From Glaciecola sp. HTCC2999 (GTDB lineage: Bacteria > Pseudomonadota > Gammaproteobacteria > Enterobacterales > Alteromonadaceae), in the NCBI RefSeq assembly GCF_000155775.1, contig NZ_DS989812.1, positions 312,008 to 376,007 of the forward strand: a stretch of 64,000 nt of DNA, in the 5' to 3' direction. Under the pieces are notes generated by a model, which was given only the letters and a program-made list of their open reading frames with translations, did not search any database and was not told where the DNA came from. The position numbers and the translations under genes were made by a program. Numbering within the stretch: the stretch's first letter is position 1; each line of letters opens with the position of its first letter. Below, in pieces: positions 37,251-46,668 of this stretch.

Positions 37251-38732
37251 ATGACTACTGAAATTAAAGTTCCGGTATTACCAGAATCGGTAGCCGATGC
37301 AACGATCGCAACATGGCATGTACAAGCTGGTGACAGCGTATCACGTGATCAAAACCTTGTAGATATCGAGACTGATAAAGTTGTTTTAGAAGTAGTTGCA
37401 CCAGAAGACGGTGTTATTTCTGAAATTTTATTCCAAGAAGGTGACACTGTTCTAGGTGAGCAACTGATCGCTCATTTGACTGCGGGCGCAGCAGCTGCAC
37501 CTGCAGCTAAAGCTGAATCTGCACCAGCGGCGGCACCTGCGGCGGCAGCTGGCCCAGCTGAAGACATTAAAGTACCTGTTTTACCTGAGTCTGTAGCCGA
37601 TGCAACGATTGCAACATGGCATGTTAAAGTAGGTGAAGCGGTTGCTCAAGATCAAAACCTAGTTGATATCGAAACTGATAAAGTAGTGCTAGAAGTGGTT
37701 GCACCTAGTGCAGGTGCATTAACGGAAATATTGTTTGAAGAAGGTGCGACGGTGACAGCTGAGCAAGCGATTGCTAAATTTGCAGCCGGTGCCGGAGCAG
37801 TTGCTCCAGCCGCTTCTGCCGCACCTGCTGATGATGTTGAAGAATCTGATGCACTGAGTCCTTCAGTTCGTCGCTTGTTAGCGGAAAAAGGCTTAGATGC
37901 AAACGGTATTAAAGGTACTGGTAAAGGCGGACGTATTACTAAAGAAGACGTCGAAAAACATTTAAAATCAGCTCCAGCTGCATCTTCAGCTGCTAGCACA
38001 ACTACAGAGGCACCAGCTGTTCCTATGGGCGAACGTACTGAAAAACGTGTTCCGATGACACGCTTACGCAAAACAATTGCAAATCGTTTATTAGAAGCGA
38101 AAAACTCAACTGCAATGTTAACGACTTTTAACGAAGTGAACATGAAACCAATCATGGACTTACGTAAGCAGTATCAAGAAAGCTTTGAAAAGCGTCACGG
38201 CATTCGCCTTGGCTTCATGTCTTTCTATGTGAAAGCAGTCACTGAAGCATTAAAACGTTTCCCAGAAGTGAATGCATCGATTGATGGTGATGACATTGTT
38301 TATCATAATTACTTTGACGTATCGATTGCGGTTTCTACACCACGTGGCCTAGTAACGCCAGTATTAAAAGATACGGATACATTAGGTATGGCGGGTATAG
38401 AAGGTGGCATTAAAGCACTTGCATTAAAAGGCCGTGACGGTAAATTATCACTTGATGAACTTCAAGGCGGTAATTTCACTATCACTAACGGTGGTGTATT
38501 TGGTTCGTTGTTATCAACGCCAATTATCAACCCACCTCAAAGCGCGATTCTAGGTATGCATAAAATTCAAGATCGCCCAATGGCGGTTAATGGTAAAGTA
38601 GAAATTTTACCTATGATGTATCTTGCATTATCGTATGATCATAGAATCATCGATGGTAAAGAATCTGTTGGTTTCCTAGTGACTGTGAAAGAAATGCTAG
38701 AAGATCCAACACGTTTATTACTTGATGTGTAA
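37251..38732 (+). CDS. sucB: Dihydrolipoyl succinyltransferase E2 with two lipoyl domains
   Basis: SucB is the core of the 2-oxoglutarate dehydrogenase complex and transfers succinyl groups to CoA. Two tandem lipoyl domains are seen, each with [11 protein letters not shown]; the lipoylated lysines are 43 and 144. Ala/Pro-rich linkers follow each domain. A peripheral-subunit-binding domain (about 201-238, [14 protein letters not shown]) and the catalytic domain (about 262-493, with [11 protein letters not shown], His464 and Asp468) complete it. E. coli SucB has one lipoyl domain and 405 residues; this one has 493. Confidence 0.97.
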   Translation: MTTEIKVPVLPESVADATIATWHVQAGDSVSRDQNLVDIETDKVVLEVVAPEDGVISEILFQEGDTVLGEQLIAHLTAGAAAAPAAKAESAPAAAPAAAAGPAEDIKVPVLPESVADATIATWHVKVGEAVAQDQNLVDIETDKVVLEVVAPSAGALTEILFEEGATVTAEQAIAKFAAGAGAVAPAASAAPADDVEESDALSPSVRRLLAEKGLDANGIKGTGKGGRITKEDVEKHLKSAPAASSAASTTTEAPAVPMGERTEKRVPMTRLRKTIANRLLEAKNSTAMLTTFNEVNMKPIMDLRKQYQESFEKRHGIRLGFMSFYVKAVTEALKRFPEVNASIDGDDIVYHNYFDVSIAVSTPRGLVTPVLKDTDTLGMAGIEGGIKALALKGRDGKLSLDELQGGNFTITNGGVFGSLLSTPIINPPQSAILGMHKIQDRPMAVNGKVEILPMMYLALSYDHRIIDGKESVGFLVTVKEMLEDPTRLLLDV

Positions 38733-38767
38733 TTCGTTTTAAGACATTAGTCTTGAACAAATTGAGG

Positions 38768-38796
38768 AAGATGATATGTCATGTATCATCTTTCTT
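38768..38796 (+). terminator. Possible terminator between sucB and sucC
   Basis: AAGATGATA and TATCATCTT form a nine-base stem around a seven-base loop, followed by TCTTATT, a weak T-tract. Two further small hairpins lie before sucC. sucCD may therefore have its own promoter or be partly attenuated. Confidence 0.45.
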
Positions 38797-38881
38797 ATTA
38801 TAGGCGTTGGAGAACGTCTAGTATAAATATAGCCAGGATAGATGGCTTTCTTTAAATTAATAAAGTGGATAGAAAATAACC

Positions 38882-40048
38882 ATGAATTTGCATGAATATC
38901 AGGGTAAACAGCTTTTCAGAGAATACGGTTTACCTGTATCTGAAGGATTTGCTGCCGGTACTGCTCAAGAAGCTGTTGAAGCAGCTGACCGCATTGGCGG
39001 TGACGAGTGGGTCGTAAAATGTCAAGTACACGCAGGTGGCCGAGGCAAGGCTGGCGGTGTAAAACTAGTTAAGCAGAAAGACGAAATTGCTGCTTTTGCA
39101 GAAAACTGGTTAGGCAAAAACTTGGTTACTTACCAAACAGATGAAGCTGGTCAGCCAGTGACAAAAATTTTAGTTGAATCATGTACTGATATCGACCAAG
39201 AATTATATTTAGGTGCGGTTGTTGACCGTGCAACTCGTAGTATCGTTTTCATGGCCTCTACTGAAGGTGGTGTTGAAATCGAAACTGTTGCAGAAGAAAC
39301 ACCTGAAAAAATCTTAAAAGCAGCGATTGATCCATTAGTCGGTGCTCAGCCTTACCAAGCTCGCGAAATTGCGTTTGCATTAGGTCTTAAAGGTGTTCAA
39401 ATTCGTCAATTCACTACGATCTTCATGGGTCTAGCGAAAATGTTTGAAGAATTAGACGTTGCGCTTATCGAAATCAATCCACTAGTTATTAAAGCTGACG
39501 GTGACTTACATTGTCTTGACGCTAAAGTAGCGATTGATGGCAATGCAATGTATCGCCAGCCTAAGCTTCAAGAAATGCACGATCCTTCACAAGAAGACGC
39601 GCGTGAAGCACAAGCAGCAGCTTGGGAATTAAACTATGTTGCTCTAGATGGTAACGTAGGTTGTATGGTTAATGGTGCTGGTCTTGCAATGGGAACGATG
39701 GATATCGTTAACTTACATGGCGGTAGCCCTGCAAACTTCCTAGATGTTGGTGGCGGTGCGACAAAAGAGCGTGTTGCTGAAGCATTTAAAATTATCTTAT
39801 CAGATGATAACGTGAAAGCGGTTCTTGTGAACATCTTTGGTGGGATCGTGCGTTGTGACATGATTGCTGAAGGTATCATTGGCGCAGTAAAAGAAGTTGG
39901 CGTAAATGTACCTGTAGTTGTTCGTCTAGAAGGGACTAACGCATTACTTGGTCGTGAAGTATTAGCTAACTCTGGACTTGATATTATCGCTGCAGAATCA
40001 TTAACCGATGCTGCACAAAAAGTTGTTGCTGCTGCGGAGGGCAAATAA
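38882..40048 (+). CDS. sucC: Succinyl-CoA synthetase beta subunit
   Basis: SucC is the ATP-grasp subunit that makes ATP or GTP from succinyl-CoA together with SucD. The 388-residue protein starts [16 protein letters not shown], has [17 protein letters not shown] in the ATP-grasp fold, EINPLV at the metal site, and [13 protein letters not shown] near the C-terminus. Its stop overlaps the sucD start in TAATG. Confidence 0.98.
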   Translation: MNLHEYQGKQLFREYGLPVSEGFAAGTAQEAVEAADRIGGDEWVVKCQVHAGGRGKAGGVKLVKQKDEIAAFAENWLGKNLVTYQTDEAGQPVTKILVESCTDIDQELYLGAVVDRATRSIVFMASTEGGVEIETVAEETPEKILKAAIDPLVGAQPYQAREIAFALGLKGVQIRQFTTIFMGLAKMFEELDVALIEINPLVIKADGDLHCLDAKVAIDGNAMYRQPKLQEMHDPSQEDAREAQAAAWELNYVALDGNVGCMVNGAGLAMGTMDIVNLHGGSPANFLDVGGGATKERVAEAFKIILSDDNVKAVLVNIFGGIVRCDMIAEGIIGAVKEVGVNVPVVVRLEGTNALLGREVLANSGLDIIAAESLTDAAQKVVAAAEGK

Positions 40049-40920
40049 TGTCAGTATTAATTAATAAAGATACTAAAGTTATCTGCCAAGGTTTCACTGG
40101 CGGTCAAGGTACATTCCATTCTGAGCAAGCGATCGAATACGGTACGCAAATGGTTGGTGGTGTGACTCCTGGTAAAGGTGGTACTACTCATCTAGGTCTT
40201 CCTGTATTTAATACAGTGAAAGATGCTGTTGCAGAAACTGGTGCAACTGCATCTGTTATTTATGTACCAGCTGCTTTCTGTAAAGATTCTATCATTGAAG
40301 CCGCTGATGCAGGTATTGAGATCATCGTATGTATCACAGAAGGTATTCCTACTGTTGATATGATTTACGTTAAAGAGTATGTATCTCAAAAAGGCGTAAC
40401 TATGATCGGTCCTAACTGCCCAGGTGTTATTACTCCTGGTGAGTGTAAGATTGGTATCATGCCTGGTCATATTCATAAGCCTGGTAAAGTAGGGGTTGTT
40501 TCTCGTTCTGGTACATTAACGTACGAAGCAGTTAAGCAAACTACTGATGAAGGTTTTGGTCAGTCTACGTGTGTTGGTATCGGTGGTGATCCTATCCCTG
40601 GTTCTAACTTTATTGACGTATTGAAGTTATTCCAAAACGATCCTCAAACTGAAGCGATTGTTATGATTGGTGAGATTGGTGGAACAGCAGAAGAAGAAGC
40701 AGCTGAATTTATCAAAAACAACGTGACTAAACCTGTTGTATCTTACATTGCGGGTGTAACTGCACCTGCTGGTAAGCGTATGGGTCACGCTGGTGCAATT
40801 ATCTCTGGTGGTAAAGGTACTGCTGATGAAAAATTTGCAGCGTTAGAAGCGGCGGGTGTAAAAACCGTACGTTCTTTAGCGGACATTGGTAAAGCATTAC
40901 GTGAAATTACTGGTTGGTAA
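40048..40920 (+). CDS. sucD: Succinyl-CoA synthetase alpha subunit
   Basis: SucD binds CoA and carries the phosphohistidine. [15 protein letters not shown] near the N-terminus is the CoA-binding region, [15 protein letters not shown] follows, and the phosphorylated His lies in [16 protein letters not shown]. The 290-residue length is normal. GAGG stands before the start, which overlaps the sucC stop by one base. A strong terminator follows. Confidence 0.98.
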   Translation: MSVLINKDTKVICQGFTGGQGTFHSEQAIEYGTQMVGGVTPGKGGTTHLGLPVFNTVKDAVAETGATASVIYVPAAFCKDSIIEAADAGIEIIVCITEGIPTVDMIYVKEYVSQKGVTMIGPNCPGVITPGECKIGIMPGHIHKPGKVGVVSRSGTLTYEAVKQTTDEGFGQSTCVGIGGDPIPGSNFIDVLKLFQNDPQTEAIVMIGEIGGTAEEEAAEFIKNNVTKPVVSYIAGVTAPAGKRMGHAGAIISGGKGTADEKFAALEAAGVKTVRSLADIGKALREITGW

Positions 40921-40947
40921 TTAACGACGTTGTGTCAGTCTAATTTG

Positions 40948-40984
40948 AAAAAGCCGTATCATGTAAATGATACGGCTTTTTTAT
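40948..40984 (+). terminator. Rho-independent terminator after sucD
   Basis: AAAAAGCCGTATCAT and the matching ATGATACGGCTTTTTT form a long stem with a tiny loop and T-runs on both strands. It can end sucD and also serve the convergent peptide gene on the minus strand. Confidence 0.9.
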
Positions 40985-40987
40985 TGG

Positions 40988-41185
40988 TCATGCTGATATA
41001 GCAAACTTGGTATGTAATTCTGCTGCGCGATCACTGAGTAATTCATCATGTTGAGAATATAAATAATTAAACCGTTTAATATTACTGAACACATTATGTG
41101 AAGCAGGTAACGGTGCTTCTAAATTTCCGCCAGCAATCATCTGCATTTCTTTGTTATTTAATTTACGTAAAGTATTATTTTTCAT
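40988..41185 (-). CDS. Small peptide with double-glycine-type leader
   Basis: This 65-residue protein starts MKNNTLRKLNNKEMQMIAGG, which resembles a double-glycine leader: a polar N-terminus, leucine-based helix with the pattern L-x2-KEM-x2-I, then GG. Residues 21-65 would be the mature part, hydrophilic with aromatic residues and no cysteine. AAGGA lies seven bases before the ATG, a strong site, and TATACT on the minus strand (41230-41235) is a possible -10 box. No C39 transporter or modification enzyme is nearby. The role as exported peptide is inferred. Confidence 0.75.
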   Translation of the reverse strand: MKNNTLRKLNNKEMQMIAGGNLEAPLPASHNVFSNIKRFNYLYSQHDELLSDRAAELHTKFAISA

Positions 41186-41316
41186 TTTATGTTCCTTAAA
41201 ATTCTAGTTAATGTCATTCAGACAATCTCAGTATAATAATTAGAAGTATTTAATCTGCTGGCTGAGAGTCTAGTTTTTTATGTATGATTATAATAATTAA
41301 TTAAATTGAGCAAACA

Positions 41317-42012
41317 ATGCGTCATTCTCTATCTACTATTAATGCTAAATTTAATCAGCGTGTCACATTACACACGACTCATTTAGATTGGCAAGCCTCG
41401 CCCATGCCTGGAGTCGACCGCCGTATTTTAGACAGGGTGGGGGTAGAGGTTGCTCGTGCAACTTCTATTGTACGCTATGCACCGGGTAGTCAATTCTCTG
41501 CGCACACTCATTCTGGGGGCGAAGAGTTTATTGTGCTTGAGGGGACATTCCAAGACGAACATGGTGATTATCCCGCAGGCACTTATGTCCGTAATCCGCC
41601 GACATCAAGCCATATTCCACGTTCAGAAGAAGGATGTGTGATATTCGTAAAATTGTGGCAATTTCAGCCGGATGATCGTCAACATGTTAATATCCCCATC
41701 CCAACACACTGCAAGCAGACTTTGTTCAAAGATGCAGTGGAAACGGTATCGCAACAGGTTATTGAGCCCCATGCTCACATTGATTTGACAGATAATGGCG
41801 GTATTGAAATATTGGTGTTATCGGGAGAACTAATTGAAGCATCTGAAGAAAATCAACCTGAAGTGTTAGCACAATACACTTGGCTACGCATTCCTTGTGG
41901 TGAAAATTTTCATGCAACAGCTGGCGCGAAGGGGGCTAATCTTTGGATCAAAACAGGGCATTTATCACGCGTAGATGAGCAGATTAAGCGAGTAATGGAT
42001 TACATAAAATAA
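41317..42012 (+). CDS. ChrR-type cupin domain protein
   Basis: Two cupin-like halves are seen. The first has the metal-binding pattern [21 protein letters not shown] with [15 protein letters not shown]. The second (from about residue 145) has [20 protein letters not shown]. This arrangement is that of ChrR-like anti-sigma cupin proteins, but the zinc-binding N-terminal anti-sigma domain of ChrR is absent and no sigma-factor gene is adjacent. The function is probably metal-dependent sensing or a small enzyme, not resolved. It is divergent from the double-glycine peptide gene. Confidence 0.82.
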   Translation: MRHSLSTINAKFNQRVTLHTTHLDWQASPMPGVDRRILDRVGVEVARATSIVRYAPGSQFSAHTHSGGEEFIVLEGTFQDEHGDYPAGTYVRNPPTSSHIPRSEEGCVIFVKLWQFQPDDRQHVNIPIPTHCKQTLFKDAVETVSQQVIEPHAHIDLTDNGGIEILVLSGELIEASEENQPEVLAQYTWLRIPCGENFHATAGAKGANLWIKTGHLSRVDEQIKRVMDYIK

Positions 42013-42068
42013 TTCACTCGCCCATAAACTAACCTGCCCATGAAACATCGCATTAAAGGATGACGGTG

Positions 42069-43862
42069 TTATTGAATACTTGCTTGAGTGCCAGTGGAGT
42101 GTATATGTGCCAAAACTCGCTTAAGCACGCCATCTTGCGCTTTTATAATATCAGCTACTGTTGGCTTGATAAGTACCTCTGGAATGACACCATGGGTGTT
42201 TTGAGGATCCACAGTATCGTCAACTGGCAAGTATTGATAAATAGGGATATCGATTTCAATTTGAGTATTAGGCAATACCATGAAAAACATGCCACCGCCG
42301 TTGATCCCATTCATATTTCCACCGGTGGGACTGCCAATGATCGTTGCAATGCCTGCATCTTGGTATTGTTTAGCCATCATAAAGGTCGCGGATGAGTTCG
42401 CGCCATCAACTAACAACCACACTTTACCATCGTAGGGCGTCTGCACTTTCTCTAAGGTAGGTATGGACGGCTGAGCTTGTGTAAACAACTCGTTATCCCA
42501 TGTTTTCAAATAAGGCTTGATGTTATCAGAAATCTCAATATTAGATCGTTTAGCTATAAACGGTAATTGTTTATTTAGTGAACCAGATAAATACTCGCCC
42601 AGTTGCAACATGGTCTCATCTGATCCGCCACCATTGCCGCGTATATCAATGATCAAATGTTGCGCTTGAGTTTGGGCAATATCGGTAAAGGCTTGGGCGT
42701 AAAATGCGCGCCAATCAAACTCCATATTATAGGTTGCAAAACTCCCCAGCTTCAAATACGCAGTATTATTGGCAAGCGTTCGATATTGCCAGCTAGAAGT
42801 GTTATCAGCAAGCGTCGGCTCTAGATTGAGTAAAGCTTGTTCTCGTTGTTTTAATGTCAGGGCAGCGACATCAATAATAACCTCACGACCCGAATTAGGT
42901 AAACGTAATGTCAGTTTATAATGCTGATTATCAGGGTTAAATAAGAGCGGAAAATAGGCATCGAACAATTGGTAACTTGTAGTAGGTAATAATTGAGTCA
43001 AATATTTAAGCTGAGCAGGGTTATTACCATCGGCACTTAAAAAAGAGCGCAGTTGCTGGCTTATCGTTTTCACTGCCATATTATTTATGGCGATAATTTC
43101 TGTACCTGGTCTGATGATAGATTTATCAGATAAGTTATGCGTGATAAACCAACGGTTGTCGATATTTTGAAACAGTAGGGGAAGTTTATTGGCTGGAGCC
43201 AGGGTTAATTGATCGATCAATGCACTTTGATTATAAATCCCTGTATGCGTATGGCCACATTGCAAGGTGGCTGCTAATTTTGAGAATATCAAGTAAGCAT
43301 CTTTAACACTCTGTGGTTGTGAAAGTTGTTGTTTAGTTTGGGAAAATAACTGTGCTAACTGCATTTCATCCAAATAGCGGGTTACCCCAGGGTGAATATT
43401 CATGATGGTTTCTTTAGCGATAGCTAGGTCAGCTAATAATTGCGCAGGTGTATAATTATCTACTTCATCAATATTAATCATATCTGGCACACCGAAGGTA
43501 TGAACAGCCTGGGTGTGTGATTGAGTGAGTTTCGTTTGACGCATTCCTTGAATGGGTTCAAGGAGTAATTCGGGTGGTTGATTAAACTGATTTGCCTCTA
43601 GATTCTTTGAACCATCTTCAGTGACAAATTGATAACGGATGACATCATTGATTTGAGTACTAGGTAACCATAACGATATACGATAATGATTACCTTTGCG
43701 AATAAGTTGCAAAGGGGTGTCCATGGATAGTGGGGGAGTGTTACCAATGATATGTAAAGCTGAAGTATCAGGGGAATGCACCTTAATGCTTAAGGTGTTA
43801 GCAAGTGTATTAATACTCATCAATACTGAAAATACAGCTACACAAACAATCCAAACTTTCAT
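42069..43862 (-). CDS. Exported S41 family peptidase with carbohydrate-binding-like N-domain
   Basis: The protein has a signal peptide (about 1-21, cleaved after TLA or LAN). Residues 24-100 look like a beta-sandwich of the CBM20/AMPK-glycogen-binding type (LHIIGNTPPLSMDTPLQLI, later IRYQFVTEDGSKNLEAN). The S41 peptidase region follows: IIDIRGNGGGSDE at 404-416 and the nucleophile in DGANSSATFM (Ser490 or Ser491). A PDZ-like stretch is possible around 220-290. It is divergent from the carbamoyltransferase gene. The binding domain is my reading of fold pattern, not a strong match. Confidence 0.85.
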   Translation of the reverse strand: MKVWIVCVAVFSVLMSINTLANTLSIKVHSPDTSALHIIGNTPPLSMDTPLQLIRKGNHYRISLWLPSTQINDVIRYQFVTEDGSKNLEANQFNQPPELLLEPIQGMRQTKLTQSHTQAVHTFGVPDMINIDEVDNYTPAQLLADLAIAKETIMNIHPGVTRYLDEMQLAQLFSQTKQQLSQPQSVKDAYLIFSKLAATLQCGHTHTGIYNQSALIDQLTLAPANKLPLLFQNIDNRWFITHNLSDKSIIRPGTEIIAINNMAVKTISQQLRSFLSADGNNPAQLKYLTQLLPTTSYQLFDAYFPLLFNPDNQHYKLTLRLPNSGREVIIDVAALTLKQREQALLNLEPTLADNTSSWQYRTLANNTAYLKLGSFATYNMEFDWRAFYAQAFTDIAQTQAQHLIIDIRGNGGGSDETMLQLGEYLSGSLNKQLPFIAKRSNIEISDNIKPYLKTWDNELFTQAQPSIPTLEKVQTPYDGKVWLLVDGANSSATFMMAKQYQDAGIATIIGSPTGGNMNGINGGGMFFMVLPNTQIEIDIPIYQYLPVDDTVDPQNTHGVIPEVLIKPTVADIIKAQDGVLKRVLAHIHSTGTQASIQ

Positions 43863-44059
43863 TTAATGTCCTTATTAAAAATAGTCGAATAAATATACCA
43901 CATCACCTCCAACGAAGGGGGATATTGTATTTTAATAAGTGACAGTTTCAATTTTATTATCTAATGCTTTAATCGCTCTTGTTAATAATTTGATTATATC
44001 TTGTTTAAAGTTTGGGTTAAATCCCTTACACTTTTAAAAAACGAATAATAAAAATTAAT

Positions 44060-45940
44060 ATGCAAAAAATATTAGGGATTTCTGCCTTTTATCATGATAG
44101 CGCCGCGGCGTTGATTATCGGTGGTGAGATAGTTGCTGCCGCTCAAGAAGAGCGCTTTACCCGAATCAAACATGATCCCAGTTTTCCTCAACATGCCATT
44201 CAATATTGCTTGGATTTTGCTCAATGCACGTTTGATGAAATTGACGCGATCGTATTTTACGACAAACCGTTACTAAAATTTGAGCGCTTACTGGAAACCT
44301 ATCTAGCACATGCGCCACGCGGGTTTCGTTCTTTTGCCAGAGCAATGCCGATTTGGCTCAAAGAAAAACTCTACTTTAAACAGCTATTGCGTCGTGAATG
44401 TCGCGCCATGATCCATCAGCAGCGTTCACTCATGTTAAATACTCATATCGATACTGAAATAGCCAAAGATAAGTTACCCGGATTAGCTCCATTAGGCTTT
44501 AGTGAACATCATTTATCACACGCGGCTTCTGCTTTCTATCCATCACCATTTGAACAAGCCGTCGTGTTATGTCTCGATGGTGTGGGTGAATGGGCGACGA
44601 CCAGTGCCTGGATAGGTCATAAGCATAACAGTAGTGGGCAGTATCATCCGCAATTAACCCCATTATGGGAACTGCATTTTCCTAATTCGTTGGGATTATT
44701 ATACTCGGCGTTTACCTATTATTGCGGGTTTAAAGTCAATGCAGGTGAGTATAAGCTGATGGGCCTAGCACCTTATGGTAAACCAATTTATGTGGAGCAT
44801 ATTTATCGCCATTTAATAGATGTTTATGATGATGGCTCGTTTAAATTAAATATGCAGTATTTTGATTATCCTACTGGAGATAGAATGATAACGGATGCGT
44901 TTTGTGAGTTGTTTGAAGCACCAGCACTTGCACATGATGCGCCTGTTACTGAGTTCCAAAAAGATATTGCTGCATCGATTCAAGTCGTCATTGAAGAAGT
45001 GGTATTAAAAATTGCACAGCATCTATTTACGAGCACAGACTGTTCGTATTTATGCCTAGCTGGTGGGGTAGCGCTCAATTGTGTTGCGAACGGCAGGTTA
45101 CTAAAAGAAAGTCCCTTTAAGGATATTTGGATCCAGCCAGCAGCAGGTGATGCTGGTGGAGCGGTGGGCGCAGCACTTGAATATTATTATCAGCAGTTTC
45201 ATGTGCCGCTGAATAACGACGCTACGGCTAAAGACGCTGCTGCTAACGACACTCTTGCTTCAGATAATATGTCGCACGCTTACTTAGGCCCAGAGTATAC
45301 GAATGAGGAATGTATGGCAGCGTGTCGAGAGTGGGGCGTGACTTATACTGATATACGCGCTGAAAAATTTACTCAGACAGCCCAAATTATCGCTGATGGC
45401 GGAGTCGTCGGCTGGTTTCAAGGTCGAATGGAGTTTGGTCCTCGTGCGTTAGGTCATCGCAGTATTATTGGTGATGCACGTTGTCCAAAGATGCAATCAG
45501 TAATGAACTTAAAAATCAAACAGCGTGAATCGTTTCGTCCCTTCGCGCCTATCGTATTGGCAGAACATGCTCAGGATTGGTTTGATTTAAGTACACCTAG
45601 TCCTTACATGTTACTGGTGGCAGAGGTTATCGGTAAAGAGCCTATTCCTGCGGTCACCCATGTTGATAATTCTGCGCGAGTACAAACTGTCACTGCACAA
45701 CAAAGTCATATCTATCCTTTGGTGAGTGCGTTTCATGCTTTGACCAATGTGCCAATCGTCATCAATACAAGTTTTAATGTCCGAGGAGAGCCGCCTGTAT
45801 GTTCACCACAAGATGCTATTCGTTGTTTCTTAGCAACGGATATGGATTATCTGGTACTAGGCGATATCATGTTAAACAAAGCGCATATGCCTCAGGCTCA
45901 AATTAATCAAGCTAAAGAGGTGACTTTTGCTAAAGATTAG
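44060..45940 (+). CDS. NodU/TobZ family carbamoyltransferase
   Basis: This family transfers a carbamoyl group from carbamoyl phosphate via carbamoyl-AMP to a hydroxyl of a small molecule or sugar. GISAFYHDSAAALI and AAAQEERFTRIKHD start the Kae1-like domain. The metal and catalytic region has FSEHHLSHAASAFYPSPF, LCLDGVGEW and AGGVALNCVANG. The C-terminal YrdC-like part has GRMEFGPRALGHRSIIGDAR and NTSFNVRGEPPV. The 626-residue length is normal. It starts a three-gene unit with SxtJ and DUF5989; the acceptor is unknown. Confidence 0.93.
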   Translation: MQKILGISAFYHDSAAALIIGGEIVAAAQEERFTRIKHDPSFPQHAIQYCLDFAQCTFDEIDAIVFYDKPLLKFERLLETYLAHAPRGFRSFARAMPIWLKEKLYFKQLLRRECRAMIHQQRSLMLNTHIDTEIAKDKLPGLAPLGFSEHHLSHAASAFYPSPFEQAVVLCLDGVGEWATTSAWIGHKHNSSGQYHPQLTPLWELHFPNSLGLLYSAFTYYCGFKVNAGEYKLMGLAPYGKPIYVEHIYRHLIDVYDDGSFKLNMQYFDYPTGDRMITDAFCELFEAPALAHDAPVTEFQKDIAASIQVVIEEVVLKIAQHLFTSTDCSYLCLAGGVALNCVANGRLLKESPFKDIWIQPAAGDAGGAVGAALEYYYQQFHVPLNNDATAKDAAANDTLASDNMSHAYLGPEYTNEECMAACREWGVTYTDIRAEKFTQTAQIIADGGVVGWFQGRMEFGPRALGHRSIIGDARCPKMQSVMNLKIKQRESFRPFAPIVLAEHAQDWFDLSTPSPYMLLVAEVIGKEPIPAVTHVDNSARVQTVTAQQSHIYPLVSAFHALTNVPIVINTSFNVRGEPPVCSPQDAIRCFLATDMDYLVLGDIMLNKAHMPQAQINQAKEVTFAKD

Positions 45941-46385
45941 CCTACTAACCCAACTAAAGCGTATCTGGCAACGAATTGCATTGCCTATGCTTACCAGTGA
46001 CGCACATAAAGGGATGCGTGATTTCGCTTGGCAGTTTAGCTTACTCATTAGTATCGTTTTTATGGGTGTTTTACCGTGGTTATTTGATGAGAATATACCT
46101 TATTGGCCATTGGGGCTGAGTGTATATCTTTGTGCCAGTGGTATCATTTATCCTAAAGCGGTGTATCCAATTTACGTAGGTTGGATGATCATTGCTTCCG
46201 TGCTCGGGTTTATCAATACCTATTTATTATTAGCGTTAGTGTTTTATGTCATTTTTACTCCGATAGGGTGGATATTGAGATTAACTAAAGGACTACAGTA
46301 CGATAAATATATCAAACAACCCTCCACATATTATATTACACGTGACAAGCCGTTAGATAAGTCACATTTAACCAAACCGTTTTAA
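45927..46385 (+). CDS. SxtJ family membrane protein
   Basis: The SxtJ family accompanies carbamoyltransferases in many bacteria and its role is unknown. The protein starts with TTG after AAGAGG, overlapping the carbamoyltransferase by 14 bases. The order is a short cytosolic helix, MRDFAWQFSLLISIVFMGVL, a second and third membrane segment (about 65-105), then the FTPIGWILRLT stretch and a hydrophilic tail. The 152-residue length is typical. The DUF5989 gene follows 11 bases later. Confidence 0.9.
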   Translation: MLKISLLTQLKRIWQRIALPMLTSDAHKGMRDFAWQFSLLISIVFMGVLPWLFDENIPYWPLGLSVYLCASGIIYPKAVYPIYVGWMIIASVLGFINTYLLLALVFYVIFTPIGWILRLTKGLQYDKYIKQPSTYYITRDKPLDKSHLTKPF

Positions 46386-46396
46386 GAGGACTCAAG

Positions 46397-46549
46397 ATGA
46401 GTGAATTTCTCCAAGATTTATGGGAATTTTTAAAAGTTCGCAAGAAAATTTGGTTACTTCCTATCATTATCATTTTGGCATTACTTGGTGGCATTGTTGT
46501 CGCGACGCAACAATCTTCCCTCGCTAGTTTTATTTACACATTATTTTGA
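46397..46549 (+). CDS. DUF5989 family small membrane protein
   Basis: This 50-codon gene was found by reading the gap after the SxtJ gene. It encodes MSEFLQDLWEFLKVRKKIWL followed by LPIIIILALLGGIVVATQQS and SLASFIYTLF, the typical small DUF5989 pattern of an amphipathic helix plus one membrane segment. AAGAGG lies about nine bases before the ATG. This is the third member of the carbamoyltransferase-SxtJ-DUF5989 unit, which together recurs across bacteria; the unit may act on a cell-envelope glycan, which is inference. Confidence 0.9.
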   Translation: MSEFLQDLWEFLKVRKKIWLLPIIIILALLGGIVVATQQSSLASFIYTLF

Positions 46550-46668
46550 TAAATAATGTGTAAATATCCATATGAAATCGTATGCAGGGGATTTGTTTCT
46601 CAATTTTAGCTAAAGTTGCGTTTATTAAACATTGTTTAACATAACAATATATACTCAGGGACTCGAAA

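Noticed and set aside
37652..38155. A 167-codon minus-strand frame inside sucB
   Set aside because: Antisense shadow of the Ala-rich linkers and lipoyl domain of SucB.
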